From DASRDU01 sp046331565 (GTDB lineage Bacteria > Acidobacteriota > Blastocatellia > RBC074), in contig JAXLQP010000005.1 of NCBI GenBank assembly GCA_046331565.1, forward strand, positions 124,001 through 188,000: a stretch of 64,000 nt of DNA. Reading direction: 5' to 3'. Made by a program: the position numbers and the translations under genes. Shown here one piece after another: positions 8,701 through 16,572 of the stretch. The notes below the pieces were generated by a model, which was given only the letters and a program-made list of their open reading frames with translations, was not told the origin of the DNA and searched no databases. The stretch's first letter is position 1, and every line of letters starts with the position of its first letter.

Positions 8701-11700
8701 CCAGCCAGGTGGCGCTCGGCCCCGCCGTATCGGCGATGAAGTCGCGGCCCTCCAGGTGACGCATCTCGCGCCAGTCAGGACTCATGCGATAGACCACGTT
8801 CGTGCTGGCGGTGACGAACGCGCGGAAGTGCGCCTCGCTGTCGGCCAGCTTGTGTTCCGCCCGCTTGCGCGCGGTGATGTCAAGCGAGACGGCGACAAGC
8901 GACTTCGGCCTGCCGTCTGCGCCCGCGATGACCGAGACGCTGTTATAAACCCAGACTTCCGCGCCATCTTTGCGGACGTAACGCTTCTCGATCTCAAACG
9001 GCGTCCCGTCGGACAGACATTTCTGAAAGAGTTCCAGGTTCCGCGGCAGATCGTCGGGGTGCGTGATCTGCTGCATCCGCATCCCGCCGAGCAGTTCTTC
9101 GCGCGTGTAGCCGGTGATTTCGCAGTAGCGGTCGTTGACAATCGTGAAAGCGCCGGTCAGATCGGTTTCGGCGATGCCGCCAACGGTTTGATTGACGATG
9201 CCGCGATAGCGCCCCTCAGATTCGCGCAACTGCTCTTCCGCCCGTTTGGCGCGATCAATGTCCGCGACGACGCAGGTGGCCCCGATGATTTCGCCCGACG
9301 GGGCGCGGAGCGGCGCCGTGCTGACGCGCATCCACCGTTCGCGCCCGTCCTCCGCCGTATGAATCATCTCCAGTCCGGCGACGACTTCGCCGCGCAGCGC
9401 CCGTGCGCCCGGCCAGTTTTCGGGCGGGATGGGGGTGCCGTCAGCTTCGTAAGCGCGCCAGCGTTTCAGGCGTTCGGGCAGCGTGGACGGGATGGCCTGC
9501 GGCACGAATTCTTCCATGATCTCGTTGCTGATCATCCAGCGGCCACTGGCGTCCATCACGCCCAGTCCGACGGGCAGTTGCCGCAGCACTGCTGAGAGCA
9601 TGGCTTCACTTTCGCGCAACGCCGCCTGCGCCACGCGCCGCACGCGCTGCAACTGCAAATGCCCTTCCACGCGGGCGAGCAGTTCGCGCGCCGAAAACGG
9701 CTTCATCAGATAATCGTCCGCGCCCGCCGTGAGTCCTTCGACGCGCGACTCTTCGCCCGCGCGCGCCGAAAGCAGAATGACCGGCATCGTCTGTGTGCGC
9801 TCCTCCGTGCGCAGCGCCCTGAGCAAACCGAAGCCGTCAAGTCGCGGCATCATGACGTCGGCCAGCGCCAGATCAAAAACCTGCGCGCGCGCCGCCGCCA
9901 GCGCCGCTTCGCCGTCCGCAACCGCCACAACTTCATAACCGCTTTCGCTGAGCAGCCGCCGCACGTAGTCACGCATATCGGCGTTGTCATCGGCCAGCAG
10001 GATGCGCGCGTTGTTCGTTGTTCGTTGCCCGTTGTTTGTTGTTTGTGGCAACTGCCCACTGAACGCTGACTGCTGACCACTGCTTTCAGGCAGCCAGCGC
10101 AACGCCTCTTCGACATAAGCTTCACCGCGCAGGCTGGTCGAAGCGAGTTTGCGCGCCGCGCCAATGCGATCAGCAGGCAGGTGCGCTTTGCCGACGGGAA
10201 TGCTGACGATAAAGGCGCTGCCCCGGTCAACCTCGCTGGTGACGCGCACGCTGCCACCGTGCAGCCGGACGAGTTCCTGCACCAGCGCGAGGCCGATGCC
10301 GGAGCCTTCGTAGCTGCGCCCCTTCGCGCCCCTGACCCGATGGAACCGCTCGAAAAGGTGCGGCAACTCTTCCGCCGGAATGCCCGTGCCGGTGTCGCTC
10401 ACGACCAGTTCCACCATCTCGCCCGCCTGCCGCAGCGTGACCCTGATCTCGCCCGCGAAGGTGAACTTGAAAGCGTTCGAGAGCAGATTCAAAACGATCT
10501 TCTCCCACATGTCGTGGTCAACACAGACGGCTGCGGGCAAAGGCGGGCAGTCAATAACAAGTTTCATCCCGGCGCGTTCGATGGCGGAGCGGAAGACGCT
10601 CGCCAGATCGGCGGTGAAGGCGGCGAGGTCTGTCGGCTCATAAACGGCCTCGATGCGGCCCGCCTCAATGCGCGAGAAATCGAGCAGCGTGTTGACCAGT
10701 TTGAGCAGTCGCTGGCTGTTGCGGTGGGCCACTTCCAGCCGCTCACGCGCGGCGGGCGGCAACCCGGCTTCGGCCAGCGTGTCTTCGAGCGGGCCGAGCA
10801 TCAGCGTTAAGGGCGTGCGAAATTCGTGCGAGACGTTCGAGAAGAAAGCCGTCTTCGCGCGATCAATCCCGGCCAGCGCCTCGGCGCGTCGCCGCTCGTC
10901 TTCACGGGCGCGCACGGTCGAAAGCGCGTTCGAGACCGTGACGCTGATTAACTGGTAGAAGCTGCGATAAGCCTCATTCATCGGCAACCGCGAAGACGCG
11001 CCGACCACGAGCGCCATCGGCGGTCGTTCGGCGGCGGGGACAATTACGGGAATCACAAAGGCGCGGTTCGGCGACTCCGGGTAAGGCCCGCAGGACTCGC
11101 CCTGGAGCAGCGATGAGAGGTCACAGACTTCGACAATCTGCCCGGTGGTCAGAGCTTCAGCCAGCGGCCACGGAGTACGGGCGGTGGAGGCGACCACGAC
11201 CGGCGCAGCCGGGAGTCCCGCCGCAATGCCGTGATGCGCTGCGAGGCGGTAACTTCCGCCCTTCGGCTCAAGCCGGTAACACAACAGGAAGGGAAGATCG
11301 AAATCATACCGGGACAAAACGTCAACCGCCCGGCGGGCGACTTCCGCCTCGTCTTCGGCCAGCCCCAGGCTGGCGCTGAGGTCGCGCAGCGCCCGGGTGC
11401 GGCGTTCCGAAAGCATGGTCGCTGTGGTCTCGGTCACCGGGTGAAACAGGCCGCCGACCCCGCCGCTTTCGTCCCTGACTGGCGAGTGCGAGAAGGTGAA
11501 GAAAGTTTCTTCCAGCGCGCCGCCCAGGCGGTTGAGGAACATTCGCTGGTTCTCCAAGTACATCGTCTCGCCCGCGAGGGCGCGTTCAAACGACTCCCCA
11601 ATCGTCGGCCAGGCGCTCGCCCAGGTGACGCGATAATTCTCGCCCAAAGCGCGCGGGTGGGCGTCGCCGCAACAAACGCGGTAGCTGTCGTTGTAGATTT

Positions 11701-11908
11701 GTGTGTGCTCCGGCCCCCAGACAATGTTGATCGGGAAGTTCGACGCCAGACAGAGGCTGACCGCCGTGCGCAGGCTCTGCGGCCATTTTTCAAGCGGGCC
11801 GAGCGGTGTTCGAGACCAGTCCAGTTCACGAATCAGCATCCCCATCTCACCGCCACCGGTCAGCCATTCCGCCGCCTGACGCGGAGTTGCTTCAGGTTTG
11901 TTTCTCAT
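5729..11908 (-). CDS. Giant hybrid sensor kinase with two kinase modules and two receivers
   Basis: A 2059-residue soluble-looking multi-sensor kinase with no clear membrane helix. Order seen: N-terminal PAS-like region (to about 165), GAF-like region (about 170-330), HisKA 1 with His361 in VSHEFRTPLTLML, HATPase 1 (SGIGLALVQELV), receiver 1 (about 640-750, Asp near 685 in LADVMMPRLDG, Lys in LMKPF). A long run of about seven PAS/PAC units follows (about 775-1640, each closing in D-I/V-T-x-R-K-x-A-E). Then HisKA 2 with His1678 in VSHELRNPLNSILGY, HATPase 2 (GLGLGLALVRELV) and receiver 2 with Asp1977 in VCDISMPDEDG. All catalytic residues seem intact in both halves. Two complete kinase-receiver sets in one chain suggest an internal relay or a fusion of two kinases. 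No output domain or DNA-binding partner lies next to it. The linker before receiver 1 is repeat-derived (see 10011-10083). Confidence 0.92.
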   Translation of the reverse strand: MRNKPEATPRQAAEWLTGGGEMGMLIRELDWSRTPLGPLEKWPQSLRTAVSLCLASNFPINIVWGPEHTQIYNDSYRVCCGDAHPRALGENYRVTWASAWPTIGESFERALAGETMYLENQRMFLNRLGGALEETFFTFSHSPVRDESGGVGGLFHPVTETTATMLSERRTRALRDLSASLGLAEDEAEVARRAVDVLSRYDFDLPFLLCYRLEPKGGSYRLAAHHGIAAGLPAAPVVVASTARTPWPLAEALTTGQIVEVCDLSSLLQGESCGPYPESPNRAFVIPVIVPAAERPPMALVVGASSRLPMNEAYRSFYQLISVTVSNALSTVRAREDERRRAEALAGIDRAKTAFFSNVSHEFRTPLTLMLGPLEDTLAEAGLPPAARERLEVAHRNSQRLLKLVNTLLDFSRIEAGRIEAVYEPTDLAAFTADLASVFRSAIERAGMKLVIDCPPLPAAVCVDHDMWEKIVLNLLSNAFKFTFAGEIRVTLRQAGEMVELVVSDTGTGIPAEELPHLFERFHRVRGAKGRSYEGSGIGLALVQELVRLHGGSVRVTSEVDRGSAFIVSIPVGKAHLPADRIGAARKLASTSLRGEAYVEEALRWLPESSGQQSAFSGQLPQTTNNGQRTTNNARILLADDNADMRDYVRRLLSESGYEVVAVADGEAALAAARAQVFDLALADVMMPRLDGFGLLRALRTEERTQTMPVILLSARAGEESRVEGLTAGADDYLMKPFSARELLARVEGHLQLQRVRRVAQAALRESEAMLSAVLRQLPVGLGVMDASGRWMISNEIMEEFVPQAIPSTLPERLKRWRAYEADGTPIPPENWPGARALRGEVVAGLEMIHTAEDGRERWMRVSTAPLRAPSGEIIGATCVVADIDRAKRAEEQLRESEGRYRGIVNQTVGGIAETDLTGAFTIVNDRYCEITGYTREELLGGMRMQQITHPDDLPRNLELFQKCLSDGTPFEIEKRYVRKDGAEVWVYNSVSVIAGADGRPKSLVAVSLDITARKRAEHKLADSEAHFRAFVTASTNVVYRMSPDWREMRHLEGRDFIADTAGPSATWLEKYIHPDDQPHVLATINEAIRTKSMFALEHRVIRVDGTLGWTFSRAIPLLDDEGEIVEWFGAASDVTERKQAEAALRESEARHRQLLSLLPVAVYTIKAPTGEITYYNEQATALWGRAPIIGDTEERFCGSLRLWLPDGSPLPHDRTPMVNTLTDGQSFRNLNVLIERPDGSRITVLVNIDPLLDESGHVVGAINVFHDITALIEAQQALRKSERENREILESITDAFLALDADWRFTYTNRQMEEMLGRAPGELLGRVIWDEYPGLVGSKFEQAYRRAATEGVASTLTDYYPDHDRWYEVHVYPRLSAGGGIAVYFQNVTERKRQEAALRESRARLEATQANAPIGIVETSLDGTYLSVNDEFCRIVGYTRDELLGKNITDLTWAEDYPRNHELFEQLTTGRVPSFRLEKRFVRKDGSLVWADVHRTLVKDADGKPLYVVGAIVDISERRRAAEVSARLAAIVSSSADAIISKTLDGRITSWNAGAEAIFGYTAEEITGQPITRLFPPELVAEEEHILTRIRRGENIKHYETVRVTKDGRRLDVSLTISPIKDGTGKIIGASKILRDVTERKQAEAERERLLQSEQEARAEAEAATRAKDEFLTVVSHELRNPLNSILGYTRLIHAHPQDAVQVRQYAEIIIRSAKMQQQLIEDLLDTARIMTGKLKIEAAPADLLLVLREALSVVQPATEAKQIELTAQLGDEPVMVIGDATRLQQIAWNLLQNAIKFTPEGGRVELRLEHDNTQARIVISDTGRGIEPEFLPHLFERFSQRDMSRTRRYGGLGLGLALVRELVELHGGTVEAASAGAGTGATFTVTLPRRAPQTVIPRLQVCAVAEVRTGPEAILLANLPRLDGVRVLVVDDQKEARHLVAEALSGQGAAVSTAASGQEAVTQMNQQRFDVLVCDISMPDEDGYAVLRRIRDLEARQGIPSAVRLPAIALTALNRTEDRLAALRAGFRTYLAKPVEPAELITIIAGIVPGRQREAKS
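10011..10083. repeat. Low-complexity interspersed repeat inside the hybrid kinase gene
   Basis: Read on the minus strand, this stretch is made of CAGTGGTCAGCAGTCAGCGT-type steps followed by short AACAA/AACGA steps. It translates as a Gln/Ser/Thr/Asn-rich linker (SSGQQSAFSGQ, then TTNNGQRTTNN) between HATPase 1 and receiver 1. Its composition is unlike the flanking coding sequence, and it resembles repeats normally seen between genes. Confidence 0.65.
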
Positions 11909-11976
11909 AACGCCTCATACCGATGGCTTCCGTAACGCGCGACTTCTTTGCCGCAGTCGCAGTTTCATAAAATCAC

Positions 11977-12222
11977 TCAGGTTTTGTTGTGAGGTGGTAC
12001 GGCAATCAGTGGCTCAAAATGCTCAATCTCCGCGCGGTAAACCAGCGCCCGTCCGAAGACCATCTCCACGCGCAGCCGCCGTCGCCGGATCAGATTCCAG
12101 ATCGCGCCCCGTGTCACGCCGCGCCACCTGGCCGCTTCGTTAACAGTCATCATCTCGTCAAGCTTGAAGCGAAAGCGGAGATGATCGGCAACAGGCAGTT
12201 CCGCCGGAGCAGCGACTGCCAT
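11977..12222 (-). CDS. Small helix-turn-helix protein (excisionase/MerR-like fold)
   Basis: An 81-residue protein if the ATG at 12222 is used; an in-frame GTG at 12348 would add 42 residues of non-conserved look. Residues about 24-70 resemble the excisionase-type winged helix that reads DNA: MTVNEAARWRGVTRGAIWN, a basic stretch RRRRLRV, then GRALVYRAEIEHF. Proteins of this type act as small transcription factors or recombination directionality factors. No integrase lies nearby. It stands alone upstream of the giant hybrid kinase in the same direction, about 70 bp from its start, so it could be co-transcribed with it. The adjacent 12.3-13.1 kb gap carries repeats and no clear gene, so a mobile-element origin is possible but unproven. 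Confidence 0.6.
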   Translation of the reverse strand: MAVAAPAELPVADHLRFRFKLDEMMTVNEAARWRGVTRGAIWNLIRRRRLRVEMVFGRALVYRAEIEHFEPLIAVPPHNKT

Positions 12223-12348
12223 CTCCCTGTGCTTCTTTTTCACTGGCAGTACCTGATGGGAAATCGGAGGCAGACGGTGATGTACGCCGGTATACCAGAA
12301 TCGTCGTACTGTCCCCCTCTGTCTGAAGTCATAACTTGAAAGCCGCAC

Positions 12349-13086
12349 GTCGGCCTGCTGCCACAGGTCACTCCATCAATGCCGACTGGAGTTGACAATC
12401 AGGCGAATGCAGAATGGTGACGTGATACCTGATGCCTGCGCTTCTGTATTGACGGTGAAGAACTGGAAAAACGGAGCATTAAACAAGCGTTCTTTACCAG
12501 AACGCAGTGTCTGTAAAACATACGTGAACTTTGCCGTGCTTAATACAGCCAGTAAACTTTTATCCCTTGTCTGCCGTCGCCCTGATCTCAGCAACCGGCA
12601 GGCCAGGAATCACATCAGGAGGAGGTCGGCTGATGGCAGGTGGTGAGCTATTCGGTCGTGCAGATCGGCGAGCGCGAAACTGCGCTTTCACGTCCATCCG
12701 CACCTGCCCCGGCATTCGACCGGCTGTTATCCGGCGAACCGGGGACAGCCGCCGCGCGCCTGGTTTCATCTGCCTGATGGCACGCCCTGACTTTGCAATC
12801 GACACTCTGAGCCGCAGCAGATGTCGCAGATGTAATCGCCCAACCAGAGACGCTGTCTGAGTTTTACATATTCAGGTGTTGAGGAGCTGGAAGCACGTTT
12901 TGGGGATGTGTTTCAGTACCCTGGCGTGGAGTTCTGGCTTTTGTGTGTCATCTGCGTTTCGCCATCTGCTGCTCCCTGTCGAAGACACGACCCGCACAAT
13001 GCGGACACGATGGCGTGCAGTATAGAACTTTATTGTCCAGTATAGAACTTTATTGTCTTTTCACAACGACTGCTACAGAAGTTTAC
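12349..13086. other. Gene-poor stretch with no supported coding region
   Basis: About 740 bp without a convincing gene. The first 200 bp are visibly AT-richer than the surroundings. Several overlapping short frames exist on both strands, but none shows a recognisable domain, a good ribosome-binding site or sensible composition. A 20-bp tandem repeat ends the region. It may be decayed mobile DNA. Confidence 0.5.
13018..13057. repeat. Perfect 20-bp tandem duplication
   Basis: The 20-mer beginning CAGTATAGAAC and ending TTTATTGTC occurs twice head to tail (13018-13037 and 13038-13057), 30 bp downstream of the glmS stop codon. Repeated short units of this kind can mark insertion-sequence ends, but no transposase is adjacent. 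Confidence 0.8.
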
Positions 13087-14955
13087 TTACTCGACTGTGA
13101 CCGATTTGGCCAGGTTGCGTGGCTGATCAACGTCGCAGCCGCGCCGCACCGCAATGTGATAGGCAAGCAGTTGCAGCGGCACGACCGACAGCACGGGCGA
13201 AAGCAGTTCGCTTGAAGCCGGAACTTCAATCGCGTAACTCGCCATTCCGCGTGTGTCTTCGTCGCCTTCGGTGACGATGGCGACCACGATGCCGTCGCGG
13301 GCGCGCACTTCCTGAATGTTCGAAAGCGTCTTTTCATAACGCAGCCGCGATTTTTCATCGTCCGGGTCGAGCGTGTTGATGACGACCACCGGCAGGCGCG
13401 AATCAATCAGTGCGTTCGGGCCGTGCTTCATTTCGCCTGCGGCGTAACCTTCGGCGTGAATGTAGGAAATCTCTTTCAGCTTCAGCGCGCCTTCGAGCGC
13501 AATCGGGAAGTTGATGCCGCGACCGAGATAGAGAAAATCGCTCGATAACACGAAATGTTTCGAGAGGTCTTCGTAATCAATTTCGGGATTGTTGAGCAGT
13601 TTTTCCAGTTTCACCGGCAGCTCGGACAAATGCCGGACGTGCCATTTCAATTTGTCTTCGCTGAGCGTGCCGCGCTCCTGCGCCAGATAAAGCGCGAAGA
13701 TGTATGCGGCGACCATCTGCGAAGTGAAGGCCTTGGTCGAGGCCACGCCGATTTCAGGCCCGGCGTGCGTGTAAATCGTGCCGTCGGCCTCGCGCGTCAT
13801 CATCGCGCCCTGCACGTTGCAGATCGCAATTGATTTGCAGCCCTTCTCCTTTGCTTCGCGCAGCGCGGCCAGTGTGTCGGCGGTCTCGCCCGACTGCGAA
13901 ATCACCATCATCAGCGTGCGCGGCGAGAGAATCGGATTGCGATAGCGGAACTCTGAAGCGTAATCAACTTCGACCGGCACGCGGGCGAGTTCTTCAATCA
14001 GGTACTTGGCGACGAGCGCCGCGTGCCAGGCCGTGCCGCAGGCGGCAATTTTGATGTCAGTGAAATTGCGAAACTCGTCGGGCGTGATCTTCATTTCGTC
14101 AAGGTAGACGTGGCCGGTGTCGAGCGAAACGCGGTTCTGCGTCGTGTCGCGCACGGCGCGCGGCTGCTCGTAAATTTCCTTGAGCATGAAATGCTTGAAC
14201 CCGCCCTTTTCAGCCTGCACCGGATCCCAGGTGATGTGCTGAACTTTGGGTTCGATTTCGTGGCCCGCAATGTCTGACACGCGAACTCCGGCGCGGGTGA
14301 TCACGGCCATTTCGCCATCGCCCAGGAAAAAGATTTCGCGCGTGTGCTGCAGGATGGCCGGAATGTCCGAAGCCACAAAGTATTCGCCTTCGCCCAGGCC
14401 CACCACGACCGGCGGCCCCAGTCGCGCCGCCACCAGCTTTTCAGGTTCATCAGCCGAGAGCGCGACCAGCGCATAGATGCCGCGAATCTGTTTGAGCGTT
14501 TCGCGGAACGCGCCTTCAAGTCCGAGTTCGGGGCGGTGGCGCAGGTGATTTTCAATCAGGTGCGCAACCACTTCGGTGTCGGTTTCGGACTGAAAGTGAT
14601 GATCCTGCTTTTGCAGTTCGCGTTTGAGTTCGAGGTAATTTTCAATGATGCCGTTGTGCACGACGCAGATGCGCCCGTTGCTTGAACGGTGCGGGTGCGC
14701 GTTCTCTTCGGTCGGTCGCCCGTGCGTGGCCCAGCGCGTGTGGCCCAGACCGTAATCGCCTTCAATCGGATTTTTGCGAATCGTTTCTTCCAGGTTGCGC
14801 AGCTTGCCGCTCGCGCGCCGCACCTGCATTTCGCCTTTCGCATCAACGACGGCAATGCCCGCCGAATCGTAACCGCGATATTCCAGACGCCGCAGCCCTT
14901 CGATCACCACCGGCACAACCTGCTGACTGCCAACATAACCAACAATCCCACACAT
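13087..14955 (-). CDS. glmS: Glutamine-fructose-6-phosphate aminotransferase (isomerizing)
   Basis: A 622-residue GlmS that makes glucosamine-6-phosphate from fructose-6-phosphate and glutamine, the first step to UDP-GlcNAc. The start is ATG 14955, giving MCGIVGYVG so that Cys2 becomes the N-terminal nucleophile of the glutaminase domain; a longer in-frame start at 15015 would bury this cysteine and is rejected. GGAG lies about 9 bp upstream. Seen: glutaminase motifs RRLEYRGYDSAG and HTRWATHGRP, two SIS sugar-isomerase domains (SQSGETADT; GRGINFPIALEGALKLKE) and the conserved C-terminus NLAKSVTVE. Length is normal for the family. It lies downstream of glmU and yvcK on the same strand, with about 180 bp of repeat-bearing DNA between glmU and glmS. 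Confidence 0.97.
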   Translation of the reverse strand: MCGIVGYVGSQQVVPVVIEGLRRLEYRGYDSAGIAVVDAKGEMQVRRASGKLRNLEETIRKNPIEGDYGLGHTRWATHGRPTEENAHPHRSSNGRICVVHNGIIENYLELKRELQKQDHHFQSETDTEVVAHLIENHLRHRPELGLEGAFRETLKQIRGIYALVALSADEPEKLVAARLGPPVVVGLGEGEYFVASDIPAILQHTREIFFLGDGEMAVITRAGVRVSDIAGHEIEPKVQHITWDPVQAEKGGFKHFMLKEIYEQPRAVRDTTQNRVSLDTGHVYLDEMKITPDEFRNFTDIKIAACGTAWHAALVAKYLIEELARVPVEVDYASEFRYRNPILSPRTLMMVISQSGETADTLAALREAKEKGCKSIAICNVQGAMMTREADGTIYTHAGPEIGVASTKAFTSQMVAAYIFALYLAQERGTLSEDKLKWHVRHLSELPVKLEKLLNNPEIDYEDLSKHFVLSSDFLYLGRGINFPIALEGALKLKEISYIHAEGYAAGEMKHGPNALIDSRLPVVVINTLDPDDEKSRLRYEKTLSNIQEVRARDGIVVAIVTEGDEDTRGMASYAIEVPASSELLSPVLSVVPLQLLAYHIAVRRGCDVDQPRNLAKSVTVE

Positions 14956-15017
14956 AGTTCTGGACTCCGAAAAATTCTGTCCACGAAGCCACACGAAGAA
15001 AACACGAAGAAACATCA

Positions 15018-15093
15018 GACAGGATGAACAGGATCAGCAGGATTATGAAAGTGAAATGACTTGTCTCATCCTGTCTGTCTTGTCAATCCTGTC
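15018..15093. repeat. Inverted repeat of ATCCTGTC-type units
   Basis: GACAGGATGAACAGGATCAG (from 15018) faces a run of ATCCTGTC-type units ending at 15093. It lies in the glmU-glmS gap. The imperfect arms could form a long hairpin in the transcript. Preceding it are GAAGAAAACACGAAGAA-type steps, also common in interspersed repeats. Confidence 0.65.
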
Positions 15094-15134
15094 AAAATTC
15101 CTGTGCTGCAACGCGCTGGCTGCGTGGATGAAAG

Positions 15135-16517
15135 TTAGTCTTTGAGTTTTCTTTTTACTTTCGCCGGAACGCCTGCGACGAGTGAATCTTCAGGCACGTC
15201 TTCGATGATGACTGAACCTGCGCCCGACATTGAACCGCGACCGACACGCACCGGCGCGACCAGCATCGTGTCTGAACCGATTTTCACGTCGTCTTCAATA
15301 AACGTCGGGTTCTTGTTTTTCCCGTCGTAATTGCACGTCACTGTGCCGGCGCCGATGTTGACGCGCTCGCCCAGGGTCGCATCGCCGAGGTAAGTCAGAT
15401 GCATGGATTTGGTCCGGCGTCCGAGTTTTGATTTCTTAACCTCGACGAAATTACCGATCACGGCTTCTTCAGCAAGTTCGGCATTCATGCGCAGGTGCGC
15501 AAACGGGCCGACACTGTTTTTTGCGGTCAGTCTGCTGTCCACGATCACACACGAATTATTGATCGTGCAGTCGTCTCCGATTTCAACCCTGGTGAGGTGC
15601 GACCAGGAATGAATTTCGCAGTTGCTGCCGATGCGCGAATCGCCTTCGATGATGACCTGCGGGTGAATGATCGTGTCGCGCCCGATCTGCACGTCGGCGT
15701 CAATGTAAGTCGAATCAGGATCAACTATCGTCACGCCGTCGAGCATCAGGCGGTTGAGAATTTCGCCGCGCAGCCGCTTCCAGAGCTGCGCAATTTCAGC
15801 GCGATTGTTGGCTCCGGCCAGTTCTTCCGGGTCATCGTGCAGCACTGTCGCAACGGTGCGCCCGGCCTGCATCATCAGTTCCGGCACATCGGTTAAGTAA
15901 TATTCGCCCTGCGCGTTGATCGGTCTGAGCTTTTCAAGCGCAGGCGCAAGCGCGGCAATATCGAAGCAGTAAAAACCCGGATTGATTTCAGTGATGGCTT
16001 TCTGCGCGGGCGTGCAGTCCTTGTCTTCGATGATGGTCTGAAAGCGGCCTTCGCTGTCGCGGATGATGCGGCCATAAGCCGGAGGGTTTTTCAGATCAAT
16101 CGTCAGCAGCGTTGTGCCGTGACGACCGGCTTCGTGAACTTCGATCATTTTGCGCAGCGTTTCAGCTTTGACGAGCGGCGCGTCACCGTAAAGCACAACG
16201 AGCGAACCGCGCCCGTTCTGAAAGGCTTCGCGCGCGGTCAGCACTGCGTGGCCGGTGCCTTTCTGTTCGGTTTGCAGCACGAAGCTCAGGCGTTCGGCCA
16301 TCTCAGGCGCGAGCGCCGCGCGGGCAGCAGCTTCGACCTTGTCGGCCTGATGCCCGATGACGACGATAATTTTTTCAGGATTGAGTTTCGCGGCGGCGCG
16401 CAGCACAAGTCCGATCATGGTCTGGCCGCCGATTTTGTGCAGTACCTTGGCCTGGTCGCTTTTCATTCGCGTGCCCAGACCGGCAGCGAGAATCAAAACA
16501 TTGACAGGATTGTTCAC
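15135..16517 (-). CDS. glmU: Bifunctional GlcNAc-1-P uridylyltransferase / GlcN-1-P acetyltransferase
   Basis: A 460-residue GlmU, the usual full length. It acetylates glucosamine-1-phosphate and couples it to UTP, giving UDP-GlcNAc for the cell wall and LPS. The N-terminal pyrophosphorylase domain shows LILAAGLGTRMKSDQAKVLH (nucleotide-binding signature), LYGDAPLV and EINPGFYCF. The C-terminal half is a left-handed beta helix (hexapeptide repeats such as IGRDTIIHPQVIIEG) with NFVEVKKS, HLTYLGDATLG and NIGAGTVTCNYDG acetyl-CoA-site motifs. The start is GTG 16517, supported by AGAGGA about 8 bp upstream. It lies 55 bp downstream of yvcK, so both are probably in one operon leading into glmS. 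Confidence 0.97.
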   Translation of the reverse strand: MNNPVNVLILAAGLGTRMKSDQAKVLHKIGGQTMIGLVLRAAAKLNPEKIIVVIGHQADKVEAAARAALAPEMAERLSFVLQTEQKGTGHAVLTAREAFQNGRGSLVVLYGDAPLVKAETLRKMIEVHEAGRHGTTLLTIDLKNPPAYGRIIRDSEGRFQTIIEDKDCTPAQKAITEINPGFYCFDIAALAPALEKLRPINAQGEYYLTDVPELMMQAGRTVATVLHDDPEELAGANNRAEIAQLWKRLRGEILNRLMLDGVTIVDPDSTYIDADVQIGRDTIIHPQVIIEGDSRIGSNCEIHSWSHLTRVEIGDDCTINNSCVIVDSRLTAKNSVGPFAHLRMNAELAEEAVIGNFVEVKKSKLGRRTKSMHLTYLGDATLGERVNIGAGTVTCNYDGKNKNPTFIEDDVKIGSDTMLVAPVRVGRGSMSGAGSVIIEDVPEDSLVAGVPAKVKRKLKD

Positions 16518-16572
16518 AATTCGTGTCCTCTGAATCGGGGTTCAAAAAACCTGGGGCAGACTGGCGGGAGCA

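Noticed and set aside
8231..9595. A 454-codon open frame on the plus strand
   Set aside because: It lies wholly inside the hybrid kinase gene on the other strand, has no domain and is rich in Arg/Gly/Ala as expected of the antisense of a GC-rich gene.
12531..12860. A 109-codon plus-strand frame in the gap upstream of the hybrid kinase
   Set aside because: No recognisable domain, odd Arg/Pro-rich composition, overlaps other equally poor frames, no ribosome-binding site.
14956..15015. N-terminal extension of glmS
   Set aside because: The catalytic Cys must be the first residue after Met removal; the extension would block the glutaminase domain.
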